Source: Chloroflexota bacterium (GTDB taxonomy: Bacteria > Chloroflexota > Anaerolineae > Anaerolineales > UBA4823). Taken from it: 64,000 bases of DNA. Where the stretch lies: NCBI GenBank assembly GCA_029782365.1, contig JAKOUW010000016.1:1-64000 (forward strand), written 5' to 3'. The notes beneath the pieces were generated by a model. It did no database searches, was not told where the DNA came from, and worked only from the letters and a program-made list of their open reading frames with translations. Positions 9,231 to 16,536 of the stretch are shown one piece after another (positions within the stretch are counted from its first letter, which is position 1; each line of letters opens with the position of its first letter). The position numbers and the translations under genes are program-made.

Positions 9231-9796
9231 ACATCCTCCCGTTCTAACTGGGTGTATATTTTCTCGAATTCGCGCTCGGCGCGCAGCAGCAGCGGGCCAA
9301 TCGAGGTCGGCGCCAGGCCCAGGGCATCCGCAATTTCCTTGTAGGATTTGCCGGAATAACGCAGGATCAAGAGCTCGGCCTGGCGCTCGCTCATGCGGGC
9401 CAGCGCCCGGCGCGCCAGGGCTTGCTCTTCCCGGCTGGCAGCCAGTTCGGCCGGGTTATCGGGCGTGGCAGGGTCAACCTGGCCGTTGGCAGCCTGTTCA
9501 TAGTTTTGCCGGCGCTTGAAACTGCGGATCGAATGCAACCCCAGGTTGGTTGCTACGCGGTACAACCACCCGCCCAGGTTGCTGCCCGGCGCCAGGACCG
9601 GCAGGCGCTGGTAAAGACGCAAGAAAGCTTCCAAAGCCAGGTCTTCCGCCTCGGACGGCTCGCCGGTCATGCGGTACAGCAGGCCGTACACCATTGACCA
9701 ATGCGCTGTGAAAATGCTTTCAAACTCAGCCGTGCCTGCTTCTTTGGAAAGGGAACTGCTGGCCTTGGGGTGAGATCGTTTCATTGCCTGTATCAT
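9227..9796 (-). CDS. ECF-family RNA polymerase sigma factor
   Basis: 189 residues. Region 2 (FTAHWSMVYGLLYRMTGEPSE, then AEDLALEAFLRLYQ) and region 4 (ARMSERQAELLILRYSGKSY, then KEIADALGLAPTSIGPLLLR) are clear. It heads an operon with its anti-sigma factor and an ABC exporter. A second possible start lies at 9784 (MKRSH); neither has a strong ribosome site. No obvious autoregulated ECF promoter could be picked out by eye in the upstream region. Confidence 0.9.
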   Translation of the reverse strand: MIQAMKRSHPKASSSLSKEAGTAEFESIFTAHWSMVYGLLYRMTGEPSEAEDLALEAFLRLYQRLPVLAPGSNLGGWLYRVATNLGLHSIRSFKRRQNYEQAANGQVDPATPDNPAELAASREEQALARRALARMSERQAELLILRYSGKSYKEIADALGLAPTSIGPLLLRAEREFEKIYTQLEREDV

Positions 9797-10103
9797 ACTC
9801 GTAACTTGCGCTCTGAAAAATAGCCTGTGTTCATTCTAATAATATAATCCCGCCGGCGGCCGAAATGAGACAAAATCCGCAGGGTTTTACGTAGGTGTAA
9901 ACCCTGTTTGGTTGTGCTGCTCCATCGCAATAGTTTACACTTGGGGTTTCCAGGGCTGCTCGCCGCCCTGGAAACCCCAAACCCCTGGATTGTCTGGCAT
10001 CGACGAATCCCCAAAGATCGAAGGTTTGGCAATCATTTTACAGTTTTGCAAAGTTGGTTGGCGCGCCCATTTTTCTGCTAGAATGATTCAAGAGGAAAAG
10101 CAG
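9797..10103. other. Divergent intergenic region with long inverted repeats
   Basis: This 307-nt gap separates the sigma factor gene and a secreted protein gene, transcribed away from each other. It holds an 8-bp inverted repeat (GTGTAAAC at 9895-9902, GTTTACAC at 9933-9940) that abuts a perfect 16-bp hairpin (9941-9956 with 9965-9980). I see no gene in it. Confidence 0.7.
9941..9980. repeat. Perfect 16-bp inverted repeat
   Basis: Arms 9941-9956 (TTGGGGTTTCCAGGGC) and 9965-9980 pair perfectly around an 8-nt loop. No T-run follows on either strand, and it lies upstream of both flanking genes, so it is not an ordinary terminator. Confidence 0.8.
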
Positions 10104-11111
10104 ATGAAACGGATTTCTCTCCTGGTGATTTGTTTTGCCATTCTGGCCAGCCTGGCCTGCGTCTCGCCGACCCAGGCGCGTTTGCCCGATGCGCCTCGCT
10201 CGCATGTCAGCAGCGCCATCAACCCAAACCCGCCAACCGCGCCGGTCAAGCTGATCTTTGTGCACCATTCCACCGGGGAAGCCTGGCTGGCAGATGAGCA
10301 TGGCCAGCTCGGGATCAGTCTGATGAACAACAATTATTTTGTCTCAGACACAAACTACGGCTGGGGCAGCGATTCGATCGGCTCGACCACCGATATCGGC
10401 GATTGGTACACCTGGTATCGCGGGCCGAAAAGCGCCGTTTACACCGCTGAGCTGTTGGCGGAATCGGGCCAGCACGCCAGCTATACGCGCCTGGCGAGCG
10501 ATCCGGGCGGGCCCAACCAGATCGTGATGTTTAAATCGTGCTTTCCCAACTCAGCCCTGCAGGGCAGCCCGGCAGACCCCACTCCGGCGATTGCCGATAA
10601 CCCGCTGCGCGGGCAAGGCGCCGGGTCGGCCGATCACACAGTGGCGAACGCCAGGGGCATTTACATTGACCTGCTGGAGTTTTTCCGCACGCGTCCCGAT
10701 AAACTGTTCATCGTCATCACCGCCCCGCCGCTCAGCGACGGCACGTATGCGGACAATGCACGCGCCTTCAACAACTGGCTGGTGGATGAGTGGCTGGCCG
10801 GCTACCCCTACCAAAACGTGGCGGTTTTTGATTTTTACACCGTGCTCACCTCCAATGGAGGAGGCCCCGACACCAACGATCTGAACGCCGCCGGCGGCAA
10901 CCACCACCGCTACGCCGGCGGCGCCATCCAGCACCTGACGAACGGCGGCTCGAACACCCTGGCTTACCCGACGGGCGATGACCACCCCTCCGCGGCCGGC
11001 GACCGGAAAGCTTCGGCGGAATTCGTCACCCTGCTCAATATTTTTTATAACCGCTGGCAGGCCGCGCAGGGACCCAAATTTGCCGTCTTCGTACCCCTGC
11101 TGGCGCATTAG
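10104..11111 (+). CDS. Secreted protein of unknown function, GDSL-like context
   Basis: 335 residues from the ATG at 10104, which follows an AGAGGAA ribosome site. The signal peptide ends in a lipobox-like SLAC, so it may be a lipoprotein. The mature part contains VKLIFVHHSTGEAWLAD and ends a conserved-looking domain with GDDHPSAAGDRKASAEFV, a Gly-Asp-x-His arrangement resembling the last block of SGNH hydrolases; that assignment is tentative. The protein ends FAVFVPLLAH, a hydrophobic tail similar to the end of the large protease encoded downstream. Catalytic activity cannot be stated. Confidence 0.65.
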   Translation: MKRISLLVICFAILASLACVSPTQARLPDAPRSHVSSAINPNPPTAPVKLIFVHHSTGEAWLADEHGQLGISLMNNNYFVSDTNYGWGSDSIGSTTDIGDWYTWYRGPKSAVYTAELLAESGQHASYTRLASDPGGPNQIVMFKSCFPNSALQGSPADPTPAIADNPLRGQGAGSADHTVANARGIYIDLLEFFRTRPDKLFIVITAPPLSDGTYADNARAFNNWLVDEWLAGYPYQNVAVFDFYTVLTSNGGGPDTNDLNAAGGNHHRYAGGAIQHLTNGGSNTLAYPTGDDHPSAAGDRKASAEFVTLLNIFYNRWQAAQGPKFAVFVPLLAH

Positions 11112-11119
11112 TATTCACC

Positions 11120-11815
11120 ATGGAAGATCCACAAGAAACGCTTGAGCCTCGCTTGAACGTGCGCGCTCTGTATGACCGCTTCGACGCGCCGGTGACAGAA
11201 ATCGACTGTGGGACGATGTGCGCGCCGCACAATTCCAGCGGCAAACCGTTTTGCTGCGACATCTGCCACTCGGTGCCGGCGGCCTTTCACCAGGAATGGG
11301 CCTACCTGCAGGTGAATACCGATTTGTGGCATGCCTGGCGCGGCGACGAGTGCCTTTCCGAGCCGGTGGACCCCGGCACTCTGCTCGAGGAAACGCCCGA
11401 GCACATGCTCCTGCTGGCCTGCCAGGGGCCGGCGCTCTGCCAGCGCAGTTACCGGGCGCTGAGCTGCCGCCAGTTCCCGTTTTTTCCCTACATCACCCGC
11501 CAGGGCCGCTTCATTGGCCTGGCATACAACTGGGATTTCGAAGCGCTGTGCTGGGTGATCAGCAACCTGGGAAAAGTGACCGGGGCTTTTCGCCAGGAGT
11601 TCGTGCAGGTTTATGATGCCCTGCTGGCGCGCTGGCCGGCCGAGTTCGACAGCTACGCAGCCTGCTCTGAAGAAATGCGTCAGGCCTTTGCCCGGGCAAG
11701 GCGGCGCATCCCCCTGCTGCACCGCAACGGCAGGGATTACCTGCTCAGCCCGGCCAGCGAGCGGCTGCAGCGATCTGCGCCGGAAAAATTCCGGCGCTTC
11801 GGCCCGTACCGTTGA
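11120..11815 (+). CDS. Cysteine-rich cytoplasmic protein of unknown function
   Basis: 231 residues with no signal peptide. Clustered cysteines (DCGTMC, FCCDICH, LLACQG, CQRSY, LSCRQFPFFPY) suggest a metal or iron-sulfur site, in the general style of YkgJ-like zinc/iron-chelating proteins, but spacing differs and I cannot place it firmly. It starts 8 nt after the secreted protein gene and is probably co-transcribed with it. It ends just before a bidirectional hairpin. Confidence 0.6.
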   Translation: MEDPQETLEPRLNVRALYDRFDAPVTEIDCGTMCAPHNSSGKPFCCDICHSVPAAFHQEWAYLQVNTDLWHAWRGDECLSEPVDPGTLLEETPEHMLLLACQGPALCQRSYRALSCRQFPFFPYITRQGRFIGLAYNWDFEALCWVISNLGKVTGAFRQEFVQVYDALLARWPAEFDSYAACSEEMRQAFARARRRIPLLHRNGRDYLLSPASERLQRSAPEKFRRFGPYR

Positions 11816-11822
11816 TAAAAAA

Positions 11823-11858
11823 CCGGGGGCTGCCTGGCTTTTACCAGGCAGCCCCCGG
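11823..11858 (-). terminator. Intrinsic terminator of the metzincin gene
   Basis: Perfect 15-bp stem (11823-11837 with 11844-11858) with a 6-nt loop. On the minus strand it is followed by TTTTTTATC and begins 4 nt beyond the stop codon of the large protease gene. It may also slow transcripts from the convergent plus-strand gene. Confidence 0.85.
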
Positions 11859-11862
11859 CGGG

Positions 11863-14800
11863 TCATTTCTTGACCACCGGCATATAGATCTTAAAGCCGG
11901 TGAAGGCCTGCGGCGCCGAGTCCATGACATCCCCCATCACCAGGCTCACCGGGATGACGAGCACCTGCTGGGGCGTGCCGCCCCCGGCCGGTTTGGTCAC
12001 TGTGACGTGCGCCAGCCTGGATTGGCCGGGCAGCATACCCGCCGGATCGGCAGTTAATGTCACCACCGATTGGCCGTTGACATCATCGACCGTACCGCCG
12101 GCGGCGCTCAACTGCAGCCAGGGCTGATCGCTGCTGGCCGTCCAGGCCATGGAGCTGCTCCCGCCGCTGTTGTTGATTTGTATGTCATAGGTCTGCAAAG
12201 CTGTCACGCCCGCGTCAATCTGCCAGCCCACCTGCTGCGGTGAGACGCTCAGGTTGGCGCCAGGTAAGGCCAGGTTATCATCCACAATGACCGTTACCTG
12301 GGTGGAAGCCTTCAGGTTGGCGCTGTTGGCGACTTCCAGCGTGATGACATTCGTGCCAACCGGCAGGTTGGCGAGCGACATCTGGGCTCCCGTGCCGAGC
12401 ACTTTGCCGTCGCTGTCTTTCCAGGTGAACCCGCTGCTGTCCACCAGGTTGTCCTTGGCATCCAGGGCGACCGCTTCAAAGTCGACCAACTGTCCATAGT
12501 GCACCTGGGTGTTGTTGGCAGGGTTGAGGATCATGGGTTGGGGCGGCTTGTCAGCCATAACATAGGCCGGGCTGTTAGCGTAGCCGCTGTTGATGCCATC
12601 GCTGGCAGTGACGCGGAATACAGCGTTATTGCTGCCCGCCAGCATGCTGGTGTCAATCTGGGTGGTCTTGGCAGATATATTATTGGCAAGCGGGGTGAAG
12701 GTGGCGCCGCCGTTCAGGCTGAAGCCCACATCGTAGCTGAGCAAATCGTTATCCTGGTCGCTGGCGTTCCAGTTCAGGGTCACGACACCGGTGACGGGGT
12801 TAGGCGCGCCCTGCAAGGCGACATTGCTGACCAGCGGGGCATGCGCGCTGACCAGCACTGTTTTCAAGACATGGCTGTCGGACACTCGAATCACCTGGAT
12901 TTTCTGCGTGCCGGCGAGGTAATCCACCACCAGGTTAAAGCTCAGGCGAGTTGGATCGTGAGTAGCGCTTCCGACAAACTTATGTGTTGCCAGCACCTGG
13001 TCTGAGGCGTTCAACAAACGGAGCGCATACCCGCCGGCGGGGTTATCCACCGATTTGCTGGTCACGCTGGTGACGCGGCGCAGTAAGCTGAAATTGGCTT
13101 TGGCGGTCGTCGAGACCACCTCGCCGGAGGTGATCAAGAAATCGCCCACGACAGACGGCGACTGCTGGATACGGTCGGCAGGCAGCGGCGCGCTGGGGTG
13201 AACGATCATGTAACTCCACATGGCGAGGTAGGTGTAATCGCTGATCCACTGGCTCTGGCAGTAGCTCATCACGTCGTTCCAGATGCTGCTCGGGTAGATA
13301 GCGCGCGCCACGCCGTATGTAGTAGAGCCAGGGTCAAAGCCTTCTATGCTGCCGTTGGACGGGCCGATCGGTGCAGTGGCGGCGTAAATCGAGCCGTAGG
13401 GGTAACTCGAGTCGCTGCGGCTGTGACCGCAGTTTTCACGCGCATTGGTCGAAGGGTCGTCCGAGCCTGAGTCGGGATGCGCTCGCCCAAGAGAATGTCC
13501 GACCTCATGTGCGGCGTACCAATCGGCATAACTGTTGTCGAAATCCCAACTGGCTGAAGAGCCCAATGCATACTGCCCTGGGATCCCTGCAGGGCCGACC
13601 GAGGTCAGGTCATAGATTGCCTGGCCGCGCGGGAAATTGCCTGAGGCATCGGTAATCATGCCGTAATAGAAGGCGCCTGTCTTCAAGCCGACGTTCAGAT
13701 CGCCGTCGCTGGTGGCCTCCCGGTAGTAATCCAACCAACCATTCATAAAATAACTGGCGCATAAAGACACATCGTCTTTCGGGTCGTCGTACACATCCAG
13801 GCAGTCGGGATTACTGCGGTCCACGAGGGATCCCAGGTAAGTGCCGCCATCCACCGTCCAGATGCGGGGTTTGAAATACTGGCCCAGCGGCCCGCCGATC
13901 GGGTAGGCGCGCATGATCCAGGAAAAAGCTTGCAGCATATCTTTGGTCAAGCGGGGCGAATAGGTCTTGCCGCCGATTTTGTAATCCAATCTGAACAACT
14001 CGAGAGACAGGGTGGGGGACAGCAAAAACGAAACAGTGGTGTTCTTGGAGTTATCTGCATAGTTGGTTTCCAGCGGATATTTATATGGGTTAAGCTCAAA
14101 GTGTAAGGTGAGAAAGCCCATTTCTGTCCACTTGCGTGGGATCTCAAACAAGAAGCTCTGCTCCAGGTCATTGCGGTTCGGATTGGCGCGCACAGTGATC
14201 GAAGTCCCGCTGGCATTGATCGGCACCAGAGGGTCGTCAGGCAGCCCGTTTGCAGACAGCAAGCCGGTCACGCCCGGCACGCTGCCACTGCTGGATTTCA
14301 CATACACACGCACAAAGGTGCGCTTGTCCATCACCAATAAGACGCTGTTGCTCAAGCTCTGGATGCCCTGAGTGACTTCCATGCCGGTGATGCTCAGGTT
14401 GGCTGAGACAGCCACGCCGGCATTGTTCGGCAGGCGGGCAAGCGCATCGCCCCACTGCCAAAACAGGAACGTGCCATCCGTTTTCAGGTTGAAATCGTTG
14501 GTGCCGATGATCGGCGCATAACTGGTCAGCGAGCCGGACGGTGCGCCTCCCGCGCGTGGGATGCGGTACAAGGCATAGGTGTAGGAACACAGCAAATCGC
14601 ACACCACGCCGGTGATGCTCTGGAAGAAATACAGGTTGTTCAGGTCAGTGACCATCGCCTCCACGGAGGCGGTGGTATCGCTGGCTGTGTAAATCGCCGC
14701 GCTGAGGGTGTCGTTGCTGTTGTCATAGATATAGATATTCCGGCTTTTGCCCACGTAAACTTTATAACTGTAAGTGCAGCCCTGCAGGATGGTGCAGAGG

Positions 14801-15504
14801 ATAACGTGCTTTTCCGGGAAATAGCTGGTGACGCTGGTGGTGAGGTTCTTGGTGGTCACCGCACTCGGGTCAACCCGCACCAGGGTGGCGCCGTTAAGAT
14901 AATACACGTATTTGGTGTCGGTCTGCAGCGATTTGGCGCCGGCAGCAACTGAAAACAGGACCACTCTCTGGTTGTTCGATTTGAGCACATAGCTCAACTG
15001 GTTGGCCGTCGAATCCAGGACGTAAATGCGGTCGCCCCCATCTGCGATCTCTCCGGGGCCTTTGACCAGGGCGTTCATTAGTGCTGGCGCATCGCCAGGA
15101 TTGGCATCGGTAGAGAGTTTCTTCAAGCCGCCGGCTTCCAGCCAATACACAAAGCTGGCATCGGCCGCCAGCGGCGATAATATCTGCCCTTCGGCGCAGT
15201 TATGACCGGCAGCGAATAAATTCCGCACCGTGCTGCCGGTAACCGCTTTGCGGCTGACCGTTTCGGTGTATGCGGCTGTAGGGCTGTCGATTGGGTTCGG
15301 CAACGCCGGCCCGCAGCCTGGCACCAAATTGTTCCAGAACACCTTGGGCGCCGCCAGGGCATAGCTGTACACACCGCTGGGCACCATGCTGTACGGCGTT
15401 TCGTTGACGGCCTCTGCGCTGGCCTGCGCCGGCTGAGGGGCGGGCGCGCCGAAAATGGCCGCCGCTAAAACAAACAGCAAGAAAATTCTCAATAATTTAC
15501 GCAT
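11863..15504 (-). CDS. Large secreted metzincin-type metalloprotease
   Basis: 1213 residues. An ATG 6 nt after GTAGGAG gives a signal peptide (residues 1-28). A beta-propeller-like N-terminal region precedes a zinc protease core with HEVGHSLGRAH at about residue 666, the full metzincin HExxHxxGxxH signature, and a plausible Met-turn in NDVMSYCQS some 70 residues later. Downstream come fibronectin/Ig-like repeats (a VSNVALQGAPNPVTGVVTL stretch starts one) and a BACON-like module (SSDQPWLQLSAAGG). It ends FKIYMPVVKK. It is probably an extracellular or cell-surface protease feeding peptide use. Which metzincin subfamily it belongs to is not clear from motifs alone. Confidence 0.8.
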   Translation of the reverse strand: MRKLLRIFLLFVLAAAIFGAPAPQPAQASAEAVNETPYSMVPSGVYSYALAAPKVFWNNLVPGCGPALPNPIDSPTAAYTETVSRKAVTGSTVRNLFAAGHNCAEGQILSPLAADASFVYWLEAGGLKKLSTDANPGDAPALMNALVKGPGEIADGGDRIYVLDSTANQLSYVLKSNNQRVVLFSVAAGAKSLQTDTKYVYYLNGATLVRVDPSAVTTKNLTTSVTSYFPEKHVILCTILQGCTYSYKVYVGKSRNIYIYDNSNDTLSAAIYTASDTTASVEAMVTDLNNLYFFQSITGVVCDLLCSYTYALYRIPRAGGAPSGSLTSYAPIIGTNDFNLKTDGTFLFWQWGDALARLPNNAGVAVSANLSITGMEVTQGIQSLSNSVLLVMDKRTFVRVYVKSSSGSVPGVTGLLSANGLPDDPLVPINASGTSITVRANPNRNDLEQSFLFEIPRKWTEMGFLTLHFELNPYKYPLETNYADNSKNTTVSFLLSPTLSLELFRLDYKIGGKTYSPRLTKDMLQAFSWIMRAYPIGGPLGQYFKPRIWTVDGGTYLGSLVDRSNPDCLDVYDDPKDDVSLCASYFMNGWLDYYREATSDGDLNVGLKTGAFYYGMITDASGNFPRGQAIYDLTSVGPAGIPGQYALGSSASWDFDNSYADWYAAHEVGHSLGRAHPDSGSDDPSTNARENCGHSRSDSSYPYGSIYAATAPIGPSNGSIEGFDPGSTTYGVARAIYPSSIWNDVMSYCQSQWISDYTYLAMWSYMIVHPSAPLPADRIQQSPSVVGDFLITSGEVVSTTAKANFSLLRRVTSVTSKSVDNPAGGYALRLLNASDQVLATHKFVGSATHDPTRLSFNLVVDYLAGTQKIQVIRVSDSHVLKTVLVSAHAPLVSNVALQGAPNPVTGVVTLNWNASDQDNDLLSYDVGFSLNGGATFTPLANNISAKTTQIDTSMLAGSNNAVFRVTASDGINSGYANSPAYVMADKPPQPMILNPANNTQVHYGQLVDFEAVALDAKDNLVDSSGFTWKDSDGKVLGTGAQMSLANLPVGTNVITLEVANSANLKASTQVTVIVDDNLALPGANLSVSPQQVGWQIDAGVTALQTYDIQINNSGGSSSMAWTASSDQPWLQLSAAGGTVDDVNGQSVVTLTADPAGMLPGQSRLAHVTVTKPAGGGTPQQVLVIPVSLVMGDVMDSAPQAFTGFKIYMPVVKK

Positions 15505-15679
15505 ATCATGCTCCTACAAATGGATAAATTGGGATTATTCTTCCCAATCATCTTATCAGCAGGCGCGAGGAAATATTTGACTTTTCTTGTCAAAACGGTG
15601 GAATTCTTGACAACTTTTCACCTAATCCGACAAGAACAAAAGCCAGCTTGTCGAAGAAAACCGAACCCAATTCCCCAGG
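15505..15679. other. Intergenic region upstream of the protease gene
   Basis: AT-rich gap between two minus-strand genes. It should hold the protease promoter, but I could not pick a convincing -35/-10 pair. TTGACA-like words occur on both strands near 15580-15612. Confidence 0.4.
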
Positions 15680-16387
15680 TTACGTTGAATGGACCTGGCC
15701 GCGCCCATCCTGTTCGGCGTCCCACCATTTTGACAGGTGCAGCCCAGAGCGCAGCGGCTGATCGACATAATGTGAAACATCGTTGAACAACATCAAGCGG
15801 ACGCGCACAGGGTCTTTGAAATCCAGCACGTTCAGGCAGGCTGGCGATTGGTCCAACCGGTCCCGGTAGCCGCGCCCATCAAAGCCCAGCAGACTGCTGA
15901 TGATCAGGCGGATGGTCGCCTTGTGGGAGACCACCAGCACGTTTTGGCCGCTGTGCTGCAGGACAATTTCCCGAATGACCGGCAGGGCGCGGGCGATGAC
16001 ATTGACGCCCGCTTCGCCGCCCTGTGGAGCAAATGTGAAAGGATCTTCTTCCCAGGCGGCGTACTCTTCGGGGAACTGCCTCTCGACATCCGCCCTGCGC
16101 ATGCCTTCCCATCGCCCGTGGTTGATTTCTCGCAGGCCGTCGCGCTGCACCGGGGGTAAGTTGTGAGGCTGGGCCAGGATAGCCGCCGTGTGGACGGTGC
16201 GCGCCATCGGACTGCAGTAGACGCAGGTGATTTCATCATCCGCCAGGCGGCGCGCTAACTGCTCGACCTGAAAAATGCCCTCTTGAGACAGTTCGACGTC
16301 CACTGCGCCCGCAAAGCGGTCTTCTGCGCTGAGCTGGGTGGCGCCATGCCGCACCAGGAACAGGCGTGTTGTTTTCAGTTTAGACAT
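15680..16387 (-). CDS. Histidine phosphatase family protein
   Basis: 235 residues from the ATG at 16387, 6 nt after GGAGG. The catalytic RHG motif is in LFLVRHGATQ at the N-terminus, the second histidine is in VVSHKATIRLIIS, and the acid/base glutamate lies in LREINHGRWEGM. This pattern fits the cofactor-dependent phosphoglycerate mutase/broad-specificity phosphatase branch (GpmB/CobC-like). The substrate is not predictable. Its promoter faces the Nramp fusion gene. Confidence 0.88.
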   Translation of the reverse strand: MSKLKTTRLFLVRHGATQLSAEDRFAGAVDVELSQEGIFQVEQLARRLADDEITCVYCSPMARTVHTAAILAQPHNLPPVQRDGLREINHGRWEGMRRADVERQFPEEYAAWEEDPFTFAPQGGEAGVNVIARALPVIREIVLQHSGQNVLVVSHKATIRLIISSLLGFDGRGYRDRLDQSPACLNVLDFKDPVRVRLMLFNDVSHYVDQPLRSGLHLSKWWDAEQDGRGQVHST

Positions 16388-16421
16388 GGAGCCTCCTAGA
16401 ACGGGGATGCAGTCGGTGCTC

Positions 16422-16492
16422 AAATTATACTATCAGGAATTTGGGATAGAAGCGCTGAAACGCACGAACCATCCAATAGTTTAGTATAATTT
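16422..16492. promoter_or_regulatory. Divergent promoters sharing an inverted -10 word
   Basis: AAATTATACTA at 16422-16432 and TAGTATAATTT at 16482-16492 are perfect inverse copies, each placing a TATAAT-type -10 element in the right direction for its gene: the phosphatase (minus) and the Nramp fusion (plus). Recognisable -35 boxes are lacking. Confidence 0.5.
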
Positions 16493-16536
16493 CCTCTATC
16501 TCTATCGGGAATTGTTGAACTTCATCCTGGAGCACA

